Assembly (NCBI RefSeq): GCF_027941835.1
Contig: NZ_CP116005.1
Location: 3,363,501-3,427,500 of the forward strand
Source: Sphingosinicella microcystinivorans
GTDB taxonomy: Bacteria > Pseudomonadota > Alphaproteobacteria > Sphingomonadales > Sphingomonadaceae
Reading direction: 5' to 3'
DNA: 64,000 nucleotides
The notes beneath the pieces were generated by a model. That model was not told where the DNA came from, did no database searches, and saw nothing but the letters and a program-made list of their open reading frames with translations. Of the stretch, positions 36,094-43,245 are shown piece by piece (within the stretch, counting starts at the first letter, position 1; the number at the start of each line of letters is the position of its first letter). The position numbers and the translations under genes were made by a program.

Positions 36094-37608
36094 ATGTTGA
36101 TCGTGGAGACAGTGGTTCGGATTCGGCGTGAGCATGCAGCGGGTAAGGCGATCAAGGCGATCGCTCGTGACCTTCGTTTGTCGCGGAAGGTCGTCCGCAA
36201 AGCGATCCGGTCGCCGGAGGCGGCGTTCAACTATCAGCGCAAAGTCCAGCCGCTGCCGCGGATCGGTCCTTATCAGGATCGTCTCGATGCGCTGCTTGAG
36301 GAGAACGAAGGTCGCGGCCGCCGCGATCGGCTACGGATGACGCGTATCCATGACCTGCTGGTGCGCGAGGGGTTCGATGGATCCTATGATGCGGTGCGCC
36401 GCTATGCGGCGCGCTGGCGTGCTGCGCGGCGGAAGGATGCTGGCGAAGGCGCACCGGCGTTCATCCCGATGACCTTCCAGCCGGGTGAGGCCTACCAGTT
36501 CGACTGGAGCCACGAGGATGTGGAGATCGCCGGCAAGCCGATGCGGGTGAAGGTGGCGCATATGCGTCTCTGCGACTCGCGCGCACCCTATGTCCGAGCC
36601 TATCCGCGCGAGGGCCAGGAGATGCTGTTCGATGCCCATGCCCGGGCGTTCGCGTTCTTCGGCGGTGTGCCGCGACGCGGTATCTACGATAATATGAAGA
36701 CGGCGGTGACGGCCGTGTTCACCGGCAAGGAGCGTGTGTTCAACCGCCGCTTCCTGATCATGACCGATCATTACATGGTCGAGCCGACCGCCTGCTCGCC
36801 GGCGGCGGGATGGGAGAAGGGCCAGGTCGAGCAGCAGGTCCAGACGATCCGAGGCCGCTTCTTCCAGCCGCGACTCCGGTTCGCCAGCCTGGCCGAGCTC
36901 AACGGGTGGCTGGAGGCCGAGTGCCGGCGCTGGGCCGAGCATCATGCCCATCCCGAACGCGGGGATATTACCGTCGCCGAGGCGCTGGATATGGAGCGAC
37001 CGGCCCTGCAGCCGATCCTGGCACCGTTCGACGGCTTCCATGAGAGCGAGCATGCCGTCACCGGCACCTGCCTCATCAGCTTCGATCGCAACCGCTACTC
37101 GGTCATGTCGACGGCCGCACGCCGGACCGTTCAGGTGCGCTCCTATGCCGATCGCATCGTCATACGCTGCGGCGATGCGATCGTCGGGGAGCATGAGCGC
37201 CACTTCGGTCGGAACCGCACGATATACGATCCCTGGCATTATCTGCCGGTCCTCGCGCACAAGCCCGGCGCGCTGCGTAACGGCGCACCGTTCCAGGACT
37301 GGGATCTGCCGCCCGCCCTGCACCGATTACGGCGAAGGCTCGGCACCGGGGACGAGGCCGATCGCAGGTTCGTGCGGGTCCTCTCGGCGGTGCTCACCGA
37401 TGGCCTGGAGCCGGTAGAGGCTGCCGTGCGCGAAGCGTTGGCGAACGGAACGGCCAGCGACGAGCTGATCCTCAACATCCTCTCCCGGCGCCGCGAGCCG
37501 GCGACACCCCACAGCATCGTCACTTCGGAAGACCGGATGCTGCAGCATCCTCCGCTCGCCGACTGTGCCCGCTATGATCTGCTGCGAGGCTATGATGCAG
37601 CGGCATGA
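36094..37608 (+). CDS. istA: IS21 family transposase IstA
   Basis: The 504-residue DDE transposase has an N-terminal helix-turn-helix ([20 protein letters not shown]). Catalytic residues are seen as Asp137 (QFDWSH), Asp199 (IYDNMKTAV) and Glu246 (KGQVEQQVQ). The C-terminal part has the Mu-type beta-barrel ([15 protein letters not shown]). It is full length with no stop or frameshift, so probably active. Its 3' end overlaps the istB start by 17 nt. Confidence 0.96.
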   Translation: MLIVETVVRIRREHAAGKAIKAIARDLRLSRKVVRKAIRSPEAAFNYQRKVQPLPRIGPYQDRLDALLEENEGRGRRDRLRMTRIHDLLVREGFDGSYDAVRRYAARWRAARRKDAGEGAPAFIPMTFQPGEAYQFDWSHEDVEIAGKPMRVKVAHMRLCDSRAPYVRAYPREGQEMLFDAHARAFAFFGGVPRRGIYDNMKTAVTAVFTGKERVFNRRFLIMTDHYMVEPTACSPAAGWEKGQVEQQVQTIRGRFFQPRLRFASLAELNGWLEAECRRWAEHHAHPERGDITVAEALDMERPALQPILAPFDGFHESEHAVTGTCLISFDRNRYSVMSTAARRTVQVRSYADRIVIRCGDAIVGEHERHFGRNRTIYDPWHYLPVLAHKPGALRNGAPFQDWDLPPALHRLRRRLGTGDEADRRFVRVLSAVLTDGLEPVEAAVREALANGTASDELILNILSRRREPATPHSIVTSEDRMLQHPPLADCARYDLLRGYDAAA

Positions 37609-38323
37609 TATGATCGACACGATGCGCGGCCTCGGACTCAAGGGCATGGCGGCGGCGTTCGACGAGGCGGTCACCACCGGCCTCCAGCGCAAGCGCACCA
37701 CCATGGAGATACTGACCGACCTGCTCCGTGCTGAGGCGACCCACCGGGATGCAGCCTCCATCCGCTATCGGATGACGGCTGCGAGGCTGCCCGTGGTGAA
37801 GGACCTGGAGCGGTTCAGCTTCGAGGGCACACCGATCAATGAGGAGATGATCCGCTCCCTTCACGATGGCTCCTTCCTCCCGCCTCGCCGCAATATCGTG
37901 CTGGTCGGCGGCACGGGGACAGGCAAGACCCACCTCGCCATCGCGATCACCGCCAATGTCGTGCGAAGGGGCGCTCGCGCCCGCTACTTCAACACCGTCG
38001 ATCTGGTGACACGCCTCGAAGAGGAGACCCGGATCGGCAAAGGCGGGACCCTGGCGGCGCAGCTGTCGCGGCTCGACCTGATCGTGCTCGACGAGCTCGG
38101 TTATCTGCCGTTCGCCCGCTCGGGAGGGCAGTTGCTGTTCCACCTCATCAGCAAGCTTTATGAGCGGACCAGCGTCATCATCACCACGAACCTCGCCTTC
38201 GGCGAATGGCCGACCGTGTTCGGCGATCCCAAGATGACCACGGCGCTGCTCGACCGCGTCACCCACCACTGCGATATCGTCGAGACGGGCAACGACAGCT
38301 GGCGCTTCAAAAACCGCAGCTGA
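37592..38323 (+). CDS. istB: IS21 family helper ATPase IstB
   Basis: The 243-residue AAA+ protein assists IstA in target selection, as DnaC/DnaA-like ATPases do. Walker A is GGTGTGKT (106-113), Walker [15 protein letters not shown], and sensor 1 VIITTNLAF. Two adjacent ATG codons (37592 and 37595) lie inside the end of istA. The GAGG at 37586-37589 favours the second, but the difference is one residue. The gene is intact. Confidence 0.96.
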   Translation: MMQRHDMIDTMRGLGLKGMAAAFDEAVTTGLQRKRTTMEILTDLLRAEATHRDAASIRYRMTAARLPVVKDLERFSFEGTPINEEMIRSLHDGSFLPPRRNIVLVGGTGTGKTHLAIAITANVVRRGARARYFNTVDLVTRLEEETRIGKGGTLAAQLSRLDLIVLDELGYLPFARSGGQLLFHLISKLYERTSVIITTNLAFGEWPTVFGDPKMTTALLDRVTHHCDIVETGNDSWRFKNRS

Positions 38324-38449
38324 CAGCCACCTTCGGCGCCTTCAAAAATCTATCTTGCGCTGCGCGCGCCTCCGGTCGGGCTACGCCCGCCCTCCGCCGC
38401 ACGCAGCGCAAGGCCATCTTCAACAAACCAGCATCATATTATCCGAAAA

Positions 38450-38493
38450 GGGGGTCCCTCTTCGACGCCGATCGGGGGTCCCTTTTGAACGCC
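38450..38493 (-). repeat. IS21 right-end terminal repeats R1 and R2
   Basis: Read inward on the minus strand, R1 (38493-38474) and R2 (38473-38450) share GGCGT-N2-AA-N-AGGGACCCCC with each other and with L1 and L2. The spacer between istB and these repeats (38324-38449) shows no gene. Confidence 0.8.
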
Positions 38494-38501
38494 GTTTGAC
38501 A

Positions 38502-38509
38502 CCTCCGCC
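38502..38509. repeat. target site duplication, right copy
   Basis: This is an exact copy of CCTCCGCC at 35971-35978, directly after the last base (A, 38501) of the IS21 element. Confidence 0.92.
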
Positions 38510-38689
38510 ATTCGCGGGCAGCTGCGCGCGCCGACCTATGCAGGCAATTTCGCCTTCCCCGAACCGGTCTTGCCTGAGCCCGGACCGGGCACCGACATTC
38601 CCGAGCCCGCGACGCTCGGCCTTGTCGCCGCGGGCCTCGTCCTCCTCGCGTGGCGCCGCCGCGCCGTGAAAAACGGCGGCGCGGATTAA
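38502..38689 (+). pseudogene. severed PEP-CTERM tail of the choice-of-anchor A gene
   Basis: This fragment continues the frame of the gene broken at 35978. After the duplicated bases it encodes 59 more residues: GQLRAPTYAGNFAFPEPV, a Pro/Glu/Gly linker, then the sorting signal IPEPATLGLVAAGLVLLAW followed by RRRAVKNGGAD and TAA at 38687. PEP motif, hydrophobic helix and basic tail are the complete PEP-CTERM triad. It has no start of its own and should be silent. The joined protein would be about 321 residues. Confidence 0.92.
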
Positions 38690-38750
38690 GCCTCCCTTTA
38701 CGTCGATCGCTCTAGGCTGCACGCCAGCGGCGAAAGCCGTGGAGCAGCGG

Positions 38751-39485
38751 ATGCGGAGACGACGGCAAATGGCGCCAGCGGTGGTCCCCACCTTCATGGA
38801 CCAGCTTCAGAAGAGCCTGCGCGCGGCAGGCGGTGCGGCCGCTTCGCGCAGCTTCGCGGCGGCGGTGATCGGCGCGCTGCGCGACGGCGGGGCCGGCGGC
38901 AGCCGCCACCTGCGCGCGCTTTCCGAAGGCTCGGTGGCGCGCCCGTTGCAAGCCGTTGCCGACGCGGCGCATTTCCTCGTCATCCTGCACGGTCAGCTTC
39001 CGAGCGTGCTCGAAATCGCGCGGCTCAATGCGGACGAACCTGCGGCCTCGTGGCTGCGCAGCGCCGGCGCGGCGTTCGATCAGGACCGCCGCTGGATGGC
39101 GGGCCTTGCCGCGATGACCGGCGGCGCGCTCGATCTCCACGGCATCAGCACGGCCGAGCAGGTGGTGCGCGACCAGCGCGACGCCATGCTGACGCTCGCC
39201 AAATCGAATCGCATCGGCTGCGCCATCGGCGCGGCGGTGACGCTGATGCTCGACTGGCAGGCCGTGCGCGCCCGCCTGCCGCGCGCCGCGCAGCACCTCG
39301 GCTACGACCGCCACGAGCGGCTTTCGGACCCGTGGCCCGTGGACGGCGCCCTAGGGGCGCTCGCCTGCCATGCGGACGACGTGCGCGTGCGCCGCGCCAT
39401 CGAGTTCGGCGCGCTCCAGCTCGCCAGCCTCCACGCCCAGCTTTTCGACCTTCTCGAAGCCCGCCACGCCCAGCGCCTCGCCTGA
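38751..39485 (+). CDS. conserved hypothetical helical protein
   Basis: I do not recognise this 244-residue protein. It is Ala/Arg/Leu-rich and almost all helical by appearance, with no signal peptide or membrane segment. Notable stretches are LQAVADAAHFLVILHGQLPSV (about 70-90), MAGLAAMTGGALDLHG and RRAIEFGALQLASLHAQLFDLLEARH at the C-terminus. ATG 38751 has GGAG six bases ahead; ATG 38796 (MDQLQKSLRAAGG) is another possible start. Codon use is like its neighbours. A clear intrinsic terminator follows. Confidence 0.7.
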   Translation: MRRRRQMAPAVVPTFMDQLQKSLRAAGGAAASRSFAAAVIGALRDGGAGGSRHLRALSEGSVARPLQAVADAAHFLVILHGQLPSVLEIARLNADEPAASWLRSAGAAFDQDRRWMAGLAAMTGGALDLHGISTAEQVVRDQRDAMLTLAKSNRIGCAIGAAVTLMLDWQAVRARLPRAAQHLGYDRHERLSDPWPVDGALGALACHADDVRVRRAIEFGALQLASLHAQLFDLLEARHAQRLA

Positions 39486-39524
39486 CCGGATCGCCTGAGC
39501 GGACGGCCTGATCGGGCCTATCGC

Positions 39525-39550
39525 AAACGGGCGGTTGCCCGTTTCGCTTT
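39525..39550 (+). terminator. intrinsic terminator after the 38751 gene
   Basis: AAACGGGC (39525-39532) and GCCCGTTT (39537-39544) form a perfect 8-bp stem with a GGTT tetraloop, followed by CGCTTT. It separates the hypothetical gene from the moxR gene. Confidence 0.75.
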
Positions 39551-39593
39551 CACGCTTTAGGCCCGGACGCGAAGGGTATCAGCGGAGAAGTTC

Positions 39594-40445
39594 ATGCGTT
39601 TCGAAGGCACCAGCGGCTATGTCGCGACCGACGACCTCAAGGTTGCCGTGAATGCGGCGGCGACGCTCCGGCGTCCGCTGCTGGTGAAGGGCGAGCCCGG
39701 CACCGGCAAGACCGTGCTGGCGGCGGAAGTCGCGGAGGCGATGGGCGCGCCGCTCATCGAGTGGCACGTCAAGTCCACCACCAAGGCGCAGCAGGGCCTC
39801 TACGAGTACGACGCCGTCAGCCGCCTGCGCGACAGCCAGCTCGGCGACGCGCGCGTCCACGACATCCGCAACTATATCCGCAAGGGCAAGCTGTGGGAGG
39901 CGTTCACCTCGCCGCGGCTGCCCGTGCTGCTGATCGACGAGATCGACAAGGCCGACATCGAGTTCCCGAACGACCTGCTTCAGGAACTCGACCGCATGGA
40001 GTTCCATGTCTACGAGACCGGCGAGACGGTGAAGGCCGCCGAGCGCCCCATCGTCATCATCACCTCCAACAACGAGAAGGAACTGCCGGACGCCTTCCTG
40101 CGCCGCTGCTTCTTCCACTACATCAAGTTCCCGGACCGCGAGACGATGCAGGCGATCGTCGACGTGCACTTCCCCGGCATCCAGAAGGAGCTGGTGCGCG
40201 AGGCGCTCACCGTCTTCTACGACATCCGCGACGTGCCCGGCCTCAAGAAGAAGCCGTCGACCTCCGAGTTGCTCGACTGGCTGAAGCTCCTCATGCACGA
40301 GGACCTGCCGCTCGACGTGCTGCGCTCACGCGACCCGAAGAAGCTGATCCCGCCGCTCCACGGCGCCCTCCTCAAGAACGAGCAGGACGTGATGCTGTTC
40401 GAACGCCTCGCCTTCATCGCGCGGCGCGACGGCAAGCCGGGATAG
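39594..40445 (+). CDS. MoxR family AAA+ ATPase
   Basis: The 283-residue ATPase has Walker A GEPGTGKT (33-40), Walker B LPVLLIDEIDKAD and sensor 1 IVIITSNNEKELP, and ends in a helical lid. MoxR ATPases act as chaperones with VWA-domain partners in maturing metalloenzymes or in stress complexes. The matching CoxE-like VWA gene is at 41573, about 1.1 kb downstream. The specific client is not evident; the PQQ dehydrogenase at 43242 is nearby, but a link is speculative. Confidence 0.93.
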   Translation: MRFEGTSGYVATDDLKVAVNAAATLRRPLLVKGEPGTGKTVLAAEVAEAMGAPLIEWHVKSTTKAQQGLYEYDAVSRLRDSQLGDARVHDIRNYIRKGKLWEAFTSPRLPVLLIDEIDKADIEFPNDLLQELDRMEFHVYETGETVKAAERPIVIITSNNEKELPDAFLRRCFFHYIKFPDRETMQAIVDVHFPGIQKELVREALTVFYDIRDVPGLKKKPSTSELLDWLKLLMHEDLPLDVLRSRDPKKLIPPLHGALLKNEQDVMLFERLAFIARRDGKPG

Positions 40446-40455
40446 GACCGGCCGC

Positions 40456-41142
40456 GTGAACCGGCTCGCCGACAGACGCACGACCGTGCTGCTGTTCGGG
40501 CTCGTGATCCTGATGTTCGCCGTCATGCAGGCGGTATTCCCGAGGACGCTCGCCGCGCCGCTCCCGGACGCGCGCGTGCAGAGCCCGGTGCTGCTGTTCG
40601 AGTTCGCGCGAACGCCCGAGCATCTGGACCACGTCTTCGGTGCCCCCGGCGACCCTGAACGCCCGGCCCGCATCGCCGCGATGGACCGCGGCAACCGGCT
40701 CGATTTCCTGTTCATGCCGCTCTACGGCTTTTTCGTGTTCAGCGTGTTCGCGGGTATCGCGCGGGAGAGGAAACGCCGCGTCTGGCTCGCCGTCGGCGCG
40801 CTCGGGCTCGTCGCGGCGGCAAGCGACGCGGTCGAAAACGTGCTGCTTCTGGAGATCACTGCGGACCTCCCCTCCCCCGGAGACGCGCTTGCGTGCCTGC
40901 CTTGGCCGGTCTGGATCAAGTTCGGGCTGCTCGCGCTGACGTGCGGCGCTGCCGCTGTCGCGCTGTTCCGGTCGGGACGGCGAGTGCTCGGGGCGCTTTG
41001 TCTCCCGGCGCCGCTCGCGATTCTCCCCGGCATCGCGATGCCCCTCCAGTTCGGCAGCCTCGCGGTCGCGATGATCGGGCTCGGCTGGCTCGCGATGGGC
41101 CTCGATGCGGTCACGCGCCTGCGGCGGAAGACAACCGGTTAG
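40456..41142 (+). CDS. unrecognised multi-pass membrane protein
   Basis: The 228-residue protein has about five hydrophobic helices, including VLLFGLVILMFAVMQAVF near the N-terminus, LDFLFMPLYGFFVFSVFAGIA and WLAVGALGLVAAASDAVENVLL. One loop of about 40 residues follows helix 1. I do not recognise the family. It starts at GTG 40456, 10 nt after moxR, so it may be co-transcribed with it. No signal for a transporter or enzyme family was seen. Confidence 0.75.
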   Translation: MNRLADRRTTVLLFGLVILMFAVMQAVFPRTLAAPLPDARVQSPVLLFEFARTPEHLDHVFGAPGDPERPARIAAMDRGNRLDFLFMPLYGFFVFSVFAGIARERKRRVWLAVGALGLVAAASDAVENVLLLEITADLPSPGDALACLPWPVWIKFGLLALTCGAAAVALFRSGRRVLGALCLPAPLAILPGIAMPLQFGSLAVAMIGLGWLAMGLDAVTRLRRKTTG

Positions 41143-41176
41143 CCATCGAAACCGCCCACCGCTGCCGGTGGCGGCA

Positions 41177-41485
41177 ATGGCTGTCCCAGTTTACCTCAAT
41201 GCCGCATCGGGCATCACGGTTTCGCTCGGCAGCAGCCACGACGCGGCCGTGCTCGCCAACCCGACCAACGGTCCGTTCGCGAACCTGAACATCACCGCGT
41301 CGCTCGCAAACGTGATCAATGCGCCCACGGCCACGTCGACGGAATTTCACGTCTCGGCATGGCGCGTCGCCGCCGCTGACCGCGCGGCATTGACTGAAAC
41401 ACGAACGGGAGCGGGTGCTGCGGCGCCCGTTCCTTTTTCGTCGAGGCGGGCGATACTGAAATCGCGCGAGGCCCAGCGAATGTGA
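41177..41485 (+). pseudogene. possible gene remnant, function unknown
   Basis: From ATG 41177 the frame reads MAVPVYLNAASGITVSLG and continues with an Asn/Thr/Ala-rich, beta-strand-like sequence to about 41390, with GC-rich third positions like real genes here. After that it runs through a terminator hairpin and ends at 41485, which is not credible as coding. There is no good ribosome site. It may be a decayed or truncated fragment of a beta-rich protein, or chance. No family was recognised. Confidence 0.3.
41403..41438 (+). terminator. intrinsic terminator between the moxR group and the VWA gene
   Basis: GAACGGG (41403-41409) pairs with CCCGTTC (41426-41432), with an inner CGGGTGC/GCGCCCG hairpin possible, followed by CTTTTTC. 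This would end transcripts from the moxR side and implies that the VWA gene has its own promoter. Confidence 0.7.
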
Positions 41486-41572
41486 CAGGCTCGGTGGAAC
41501 CGGGTAATGCCTCTGCGCGCGGATTGCTTTATGTATTCCGACGACCGTCAGCGCCGAAAGACCCCGTAGCGT

Positions 41573-42754
41573 ATGTTTCTCGACTTCCTCGATGCCCTCC
41601 GCGCCGCGAAGATCCCCGCGAGTCTCAAGGAGCACCTGACGCTTCTGGAGGCGCTGAAGGCGGGCGTGATCGAGCGGAACGTCGAGAGCTTCTACTACCT
41701 GTCCCGCGCCGCCTACGTGAAGGACGAGGCGCTGCTCGACCGCTTCGATCAGGTGTTCGGCAAGGTCTTCCACGGGCTGGAGACGAGCTTCGAGGCGGAA
41801 ACCGCCGAAATCCCCGAGGAATGGCTGCGGAAGCTTGCCGAGCTTTACCTCACCGAGGAGGAGAAGGCCGAGATCGAGAAGCTCGGTTCGTGGGAAGAGA
41901 TCATGGAGACGCTGAAGAAGCGCCTCGAGGAGCAGAAGGAGCGCCACGAGGGCGGCAACAAGTGGATCGGAACGGCGGGCAAGTCGCCGTTCGGCGCCTA
42001 CGGCTACAACCCGGAGGGCGTCCGCATCGGCCAGAAGGAAGGCCGGCAGGGCCGCGCCGTCAAGGTGTGGGACAAGCGCGAGTTCAGGAACCTCGACAAC
42101 AGCGTGGAACTCGGCACGCGCAACATCAAGGTCGCGCTCCGCCGCCTGCGCCGCTTCGCGCGCACGGGCGCGGCGGACGAGCTCGACCTCGACGCCACGA
42201 TCAAGGGCACCGCGCGCAAGGCCTACCTCGACATCGTGATGCGCCCCGAGCGGCACAATGCCGTGAAGGTGCTGCTGTTCCTCGACATCGGCGGCTCGAT
42301 GGACCCGCACGTCAAGCTCTGCGAGGAGCTGTTCTCCGCCGCGAGCAGCGAGTTCAAGCACCTCGAGTTCTTCTATTTCCACAACTTCGTCTACGAAGGC
42401 GTGTGGAAGGACAACCGCCGCCGCTTCACCGAGCGCACGCCGACGCTCGACGTGCTCCACAAGTTCCCGGCGGACTACAAGCTGATCTTCGTCGGCGACG
42501 CCTCGATGAGCCCCTACGAGATCAACTATCCGGGCGGCTCGGTCGAGCACTGGAACGAGGAAGCCGGCGAGGTCTGGCTGCGGCGCATGACGGACGTCTA
42601 CCACAGCGCCGTGTGGCTGAACCCGATCCCGGAGAAGAACTGGCAGTACGGCCAATCCATCCAGATGGTGAAGACGCTGATGGAGGGCCGCATGTTCCCG
42701 CTGACGCTGGAGGGGCTCGACGACGCGATGCGCGAGCTCACGCGAACGCATTGA
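41573..42754 (+). CDS. CoxE-like VWA domain protein
   Basis: The 393-residue protein has a charged helical N-terminal half and a C-terminal von Willebrand A domain whose metal site is DIGGSMDP (about residue 238; the usual DxSxS has Gly at the second position). The central FGAYGYNPEGVRIGQ and YLDIVMRPERHNAVKVLLFLD segments are typical of the CoxE-like group that pairs with MoxR ATPases. It is probably the partner of the gene at 39594. It overlaps the acetyltransferase gene by TTGA. Confidence 0.9.
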   Translation: MFLDFLDALRAAKIPASLKEHLTLLEALKAGVIERNVESFYYLSRAAYVKDEALLDRFDQVFGKVFHGLETSFEAETAEIPEEWLRKLAELYLTEEEKAEIEKLGSWEEIMETLKKRLEEQKERHEGGNKWIGTAGKSPFGAYGYNPEGVRIGQKEGRQGRAVKVWDKREFRNLDNSVELGTRNIKVALRRLRRFARTGAADELDLDATIKGTARKAYLDIVMRPERHNAVKVLLFLDIGGSMDPHVKLCEELFSAASSEFKHLEFFYFHNFVYEGVWKDNRRRFTERTPTLDVLHKFPADYKLIFVGDASMSPYEINYPGGSVEHWNEEAGEVWLRRMTDVYHSAVWLNPIPEKNWQYGQSIQMVKTLMEGRMFPLTLEGLDDAMRELTRTH

Positions 42755-43245
42755 TCGTCCGCTACGGAAGCGAGACCGACATAGCGGCGCTGACGGTCGT
42801 CGAGCTGTCCGCCGGCACGGTGTTCGAAGGCACGCACATGGCCTGGGCGGTGGGCCAGACGTCCGCGCCGGAGTACTTCCGCGCGGCGCTCGCGCAGAAA
42901 GCGCTTTGGGTGGCCGACGACGGCGGGATGCCCGTGGGCTTCCTTCGCGCCGAACGGCTGGCGGGCAGCTTCTACATCGACGAGATGTCCGTCGCCGTCT
43001 CGCACCAGCGGCGGGGCATCGGGCGACGGCTGATGGAGGTGGCGCTCGCCGAGGCGGTGCAGCGGGGTTTCGGCGCCGCCAGCCTCATCACCGACCGCAC
43101 GATCCCGTGGAATGCGCCGCTCTACGCGCAGTTCGGCTTTCAGGTGCTGTCGGCCGAGGAAACGCCGCCCGCGCTCGCAAGGCGGCTGGCCGTGCAGACG
43201 AACCCCGCCCGGCGCTGCGTGATGTGGTGCGCGCTCGACGGCTAG
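42751..43245 (+). CDS. GNAT family N-acetyltransferase
   Basis: The 164-residue enzyme has the acetyl-CoA site SVAVSHQRRGIGRRLMEVAL (about 83-102, Q/RxxGxG/A). Strand FYIDEMSV precedes it and the C-terminal APLYAQFGFQV is the usual GNAT ending. The substrate is unknown. The start is taken as TTG 42751, overlapping the VWA stop, because the conserved sequence (IVRYGSETDIAAL) begins right there and no later start fits. It overlaps the PQQ dehydrogenase gene by 4 nt tail to tail. Confidence 0.87.
   Translation: MIVRYGSETDIAALTVVELSAGTVFEGTHMAWAVGQTSAPEYFRAALAQKALWVADDGGMPVGFLRAERLAGSFYIDEMSVAVSHQRRGIGRRLMEVALAEAVQRGFGAASLITDRTIPWNAPLYAQFGFQVLSAEETPPALARRLAVQTNPARRCVMWCALDG

Larger units (their letters stand above)
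35979..38501 (+). mobile_element. complete IS21-family insertion sequence, 2,523 bp
   Basis: The element runs from TGAGGATC at 35979 to GTTTGACA at 38501 (TG...CA ends), flanked by an 8-bp target duplication. It encodes istA and istB, both intact, with no passenger gene. Each end has two copies of a sequence near GATCGGCG-N5-AGGGACCCC, the multiple-terminal-repeat design typical of IS21. Intact genes, clear ends and an identical duplication suggest a fairly recent insertion. It interrupts a choice-of-anchor A / PEP-CTERM gene near its 3' end. Confidence 0.95.
41143..41572. other. 430-bp stretch without a confident gene
   Basis: Between the membrane protein and the VWA gene there is a small hairpin (CCACCG-ctgc-CGGTGG near 41156), a coding-like frame from 41177 that I read as a remnant, and an intrinsic terminator at 41403-41438. 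The last 130 nt, with scattered AT-rich words (TTTATGTATTCC), probably hold the promoter of the VWA gene. No clear -35/-10 pair was identified. Confidence 0.6.

Noticed and set aside
38355-38669. A 104-codon frame spanning the right end of the IS21 element and its flank
   Set aside because: It crosses the element boundary in the wrong frame and overlaps the PEP-CTERM tail; Arg/Pro/Ser composition indicates a shadow.
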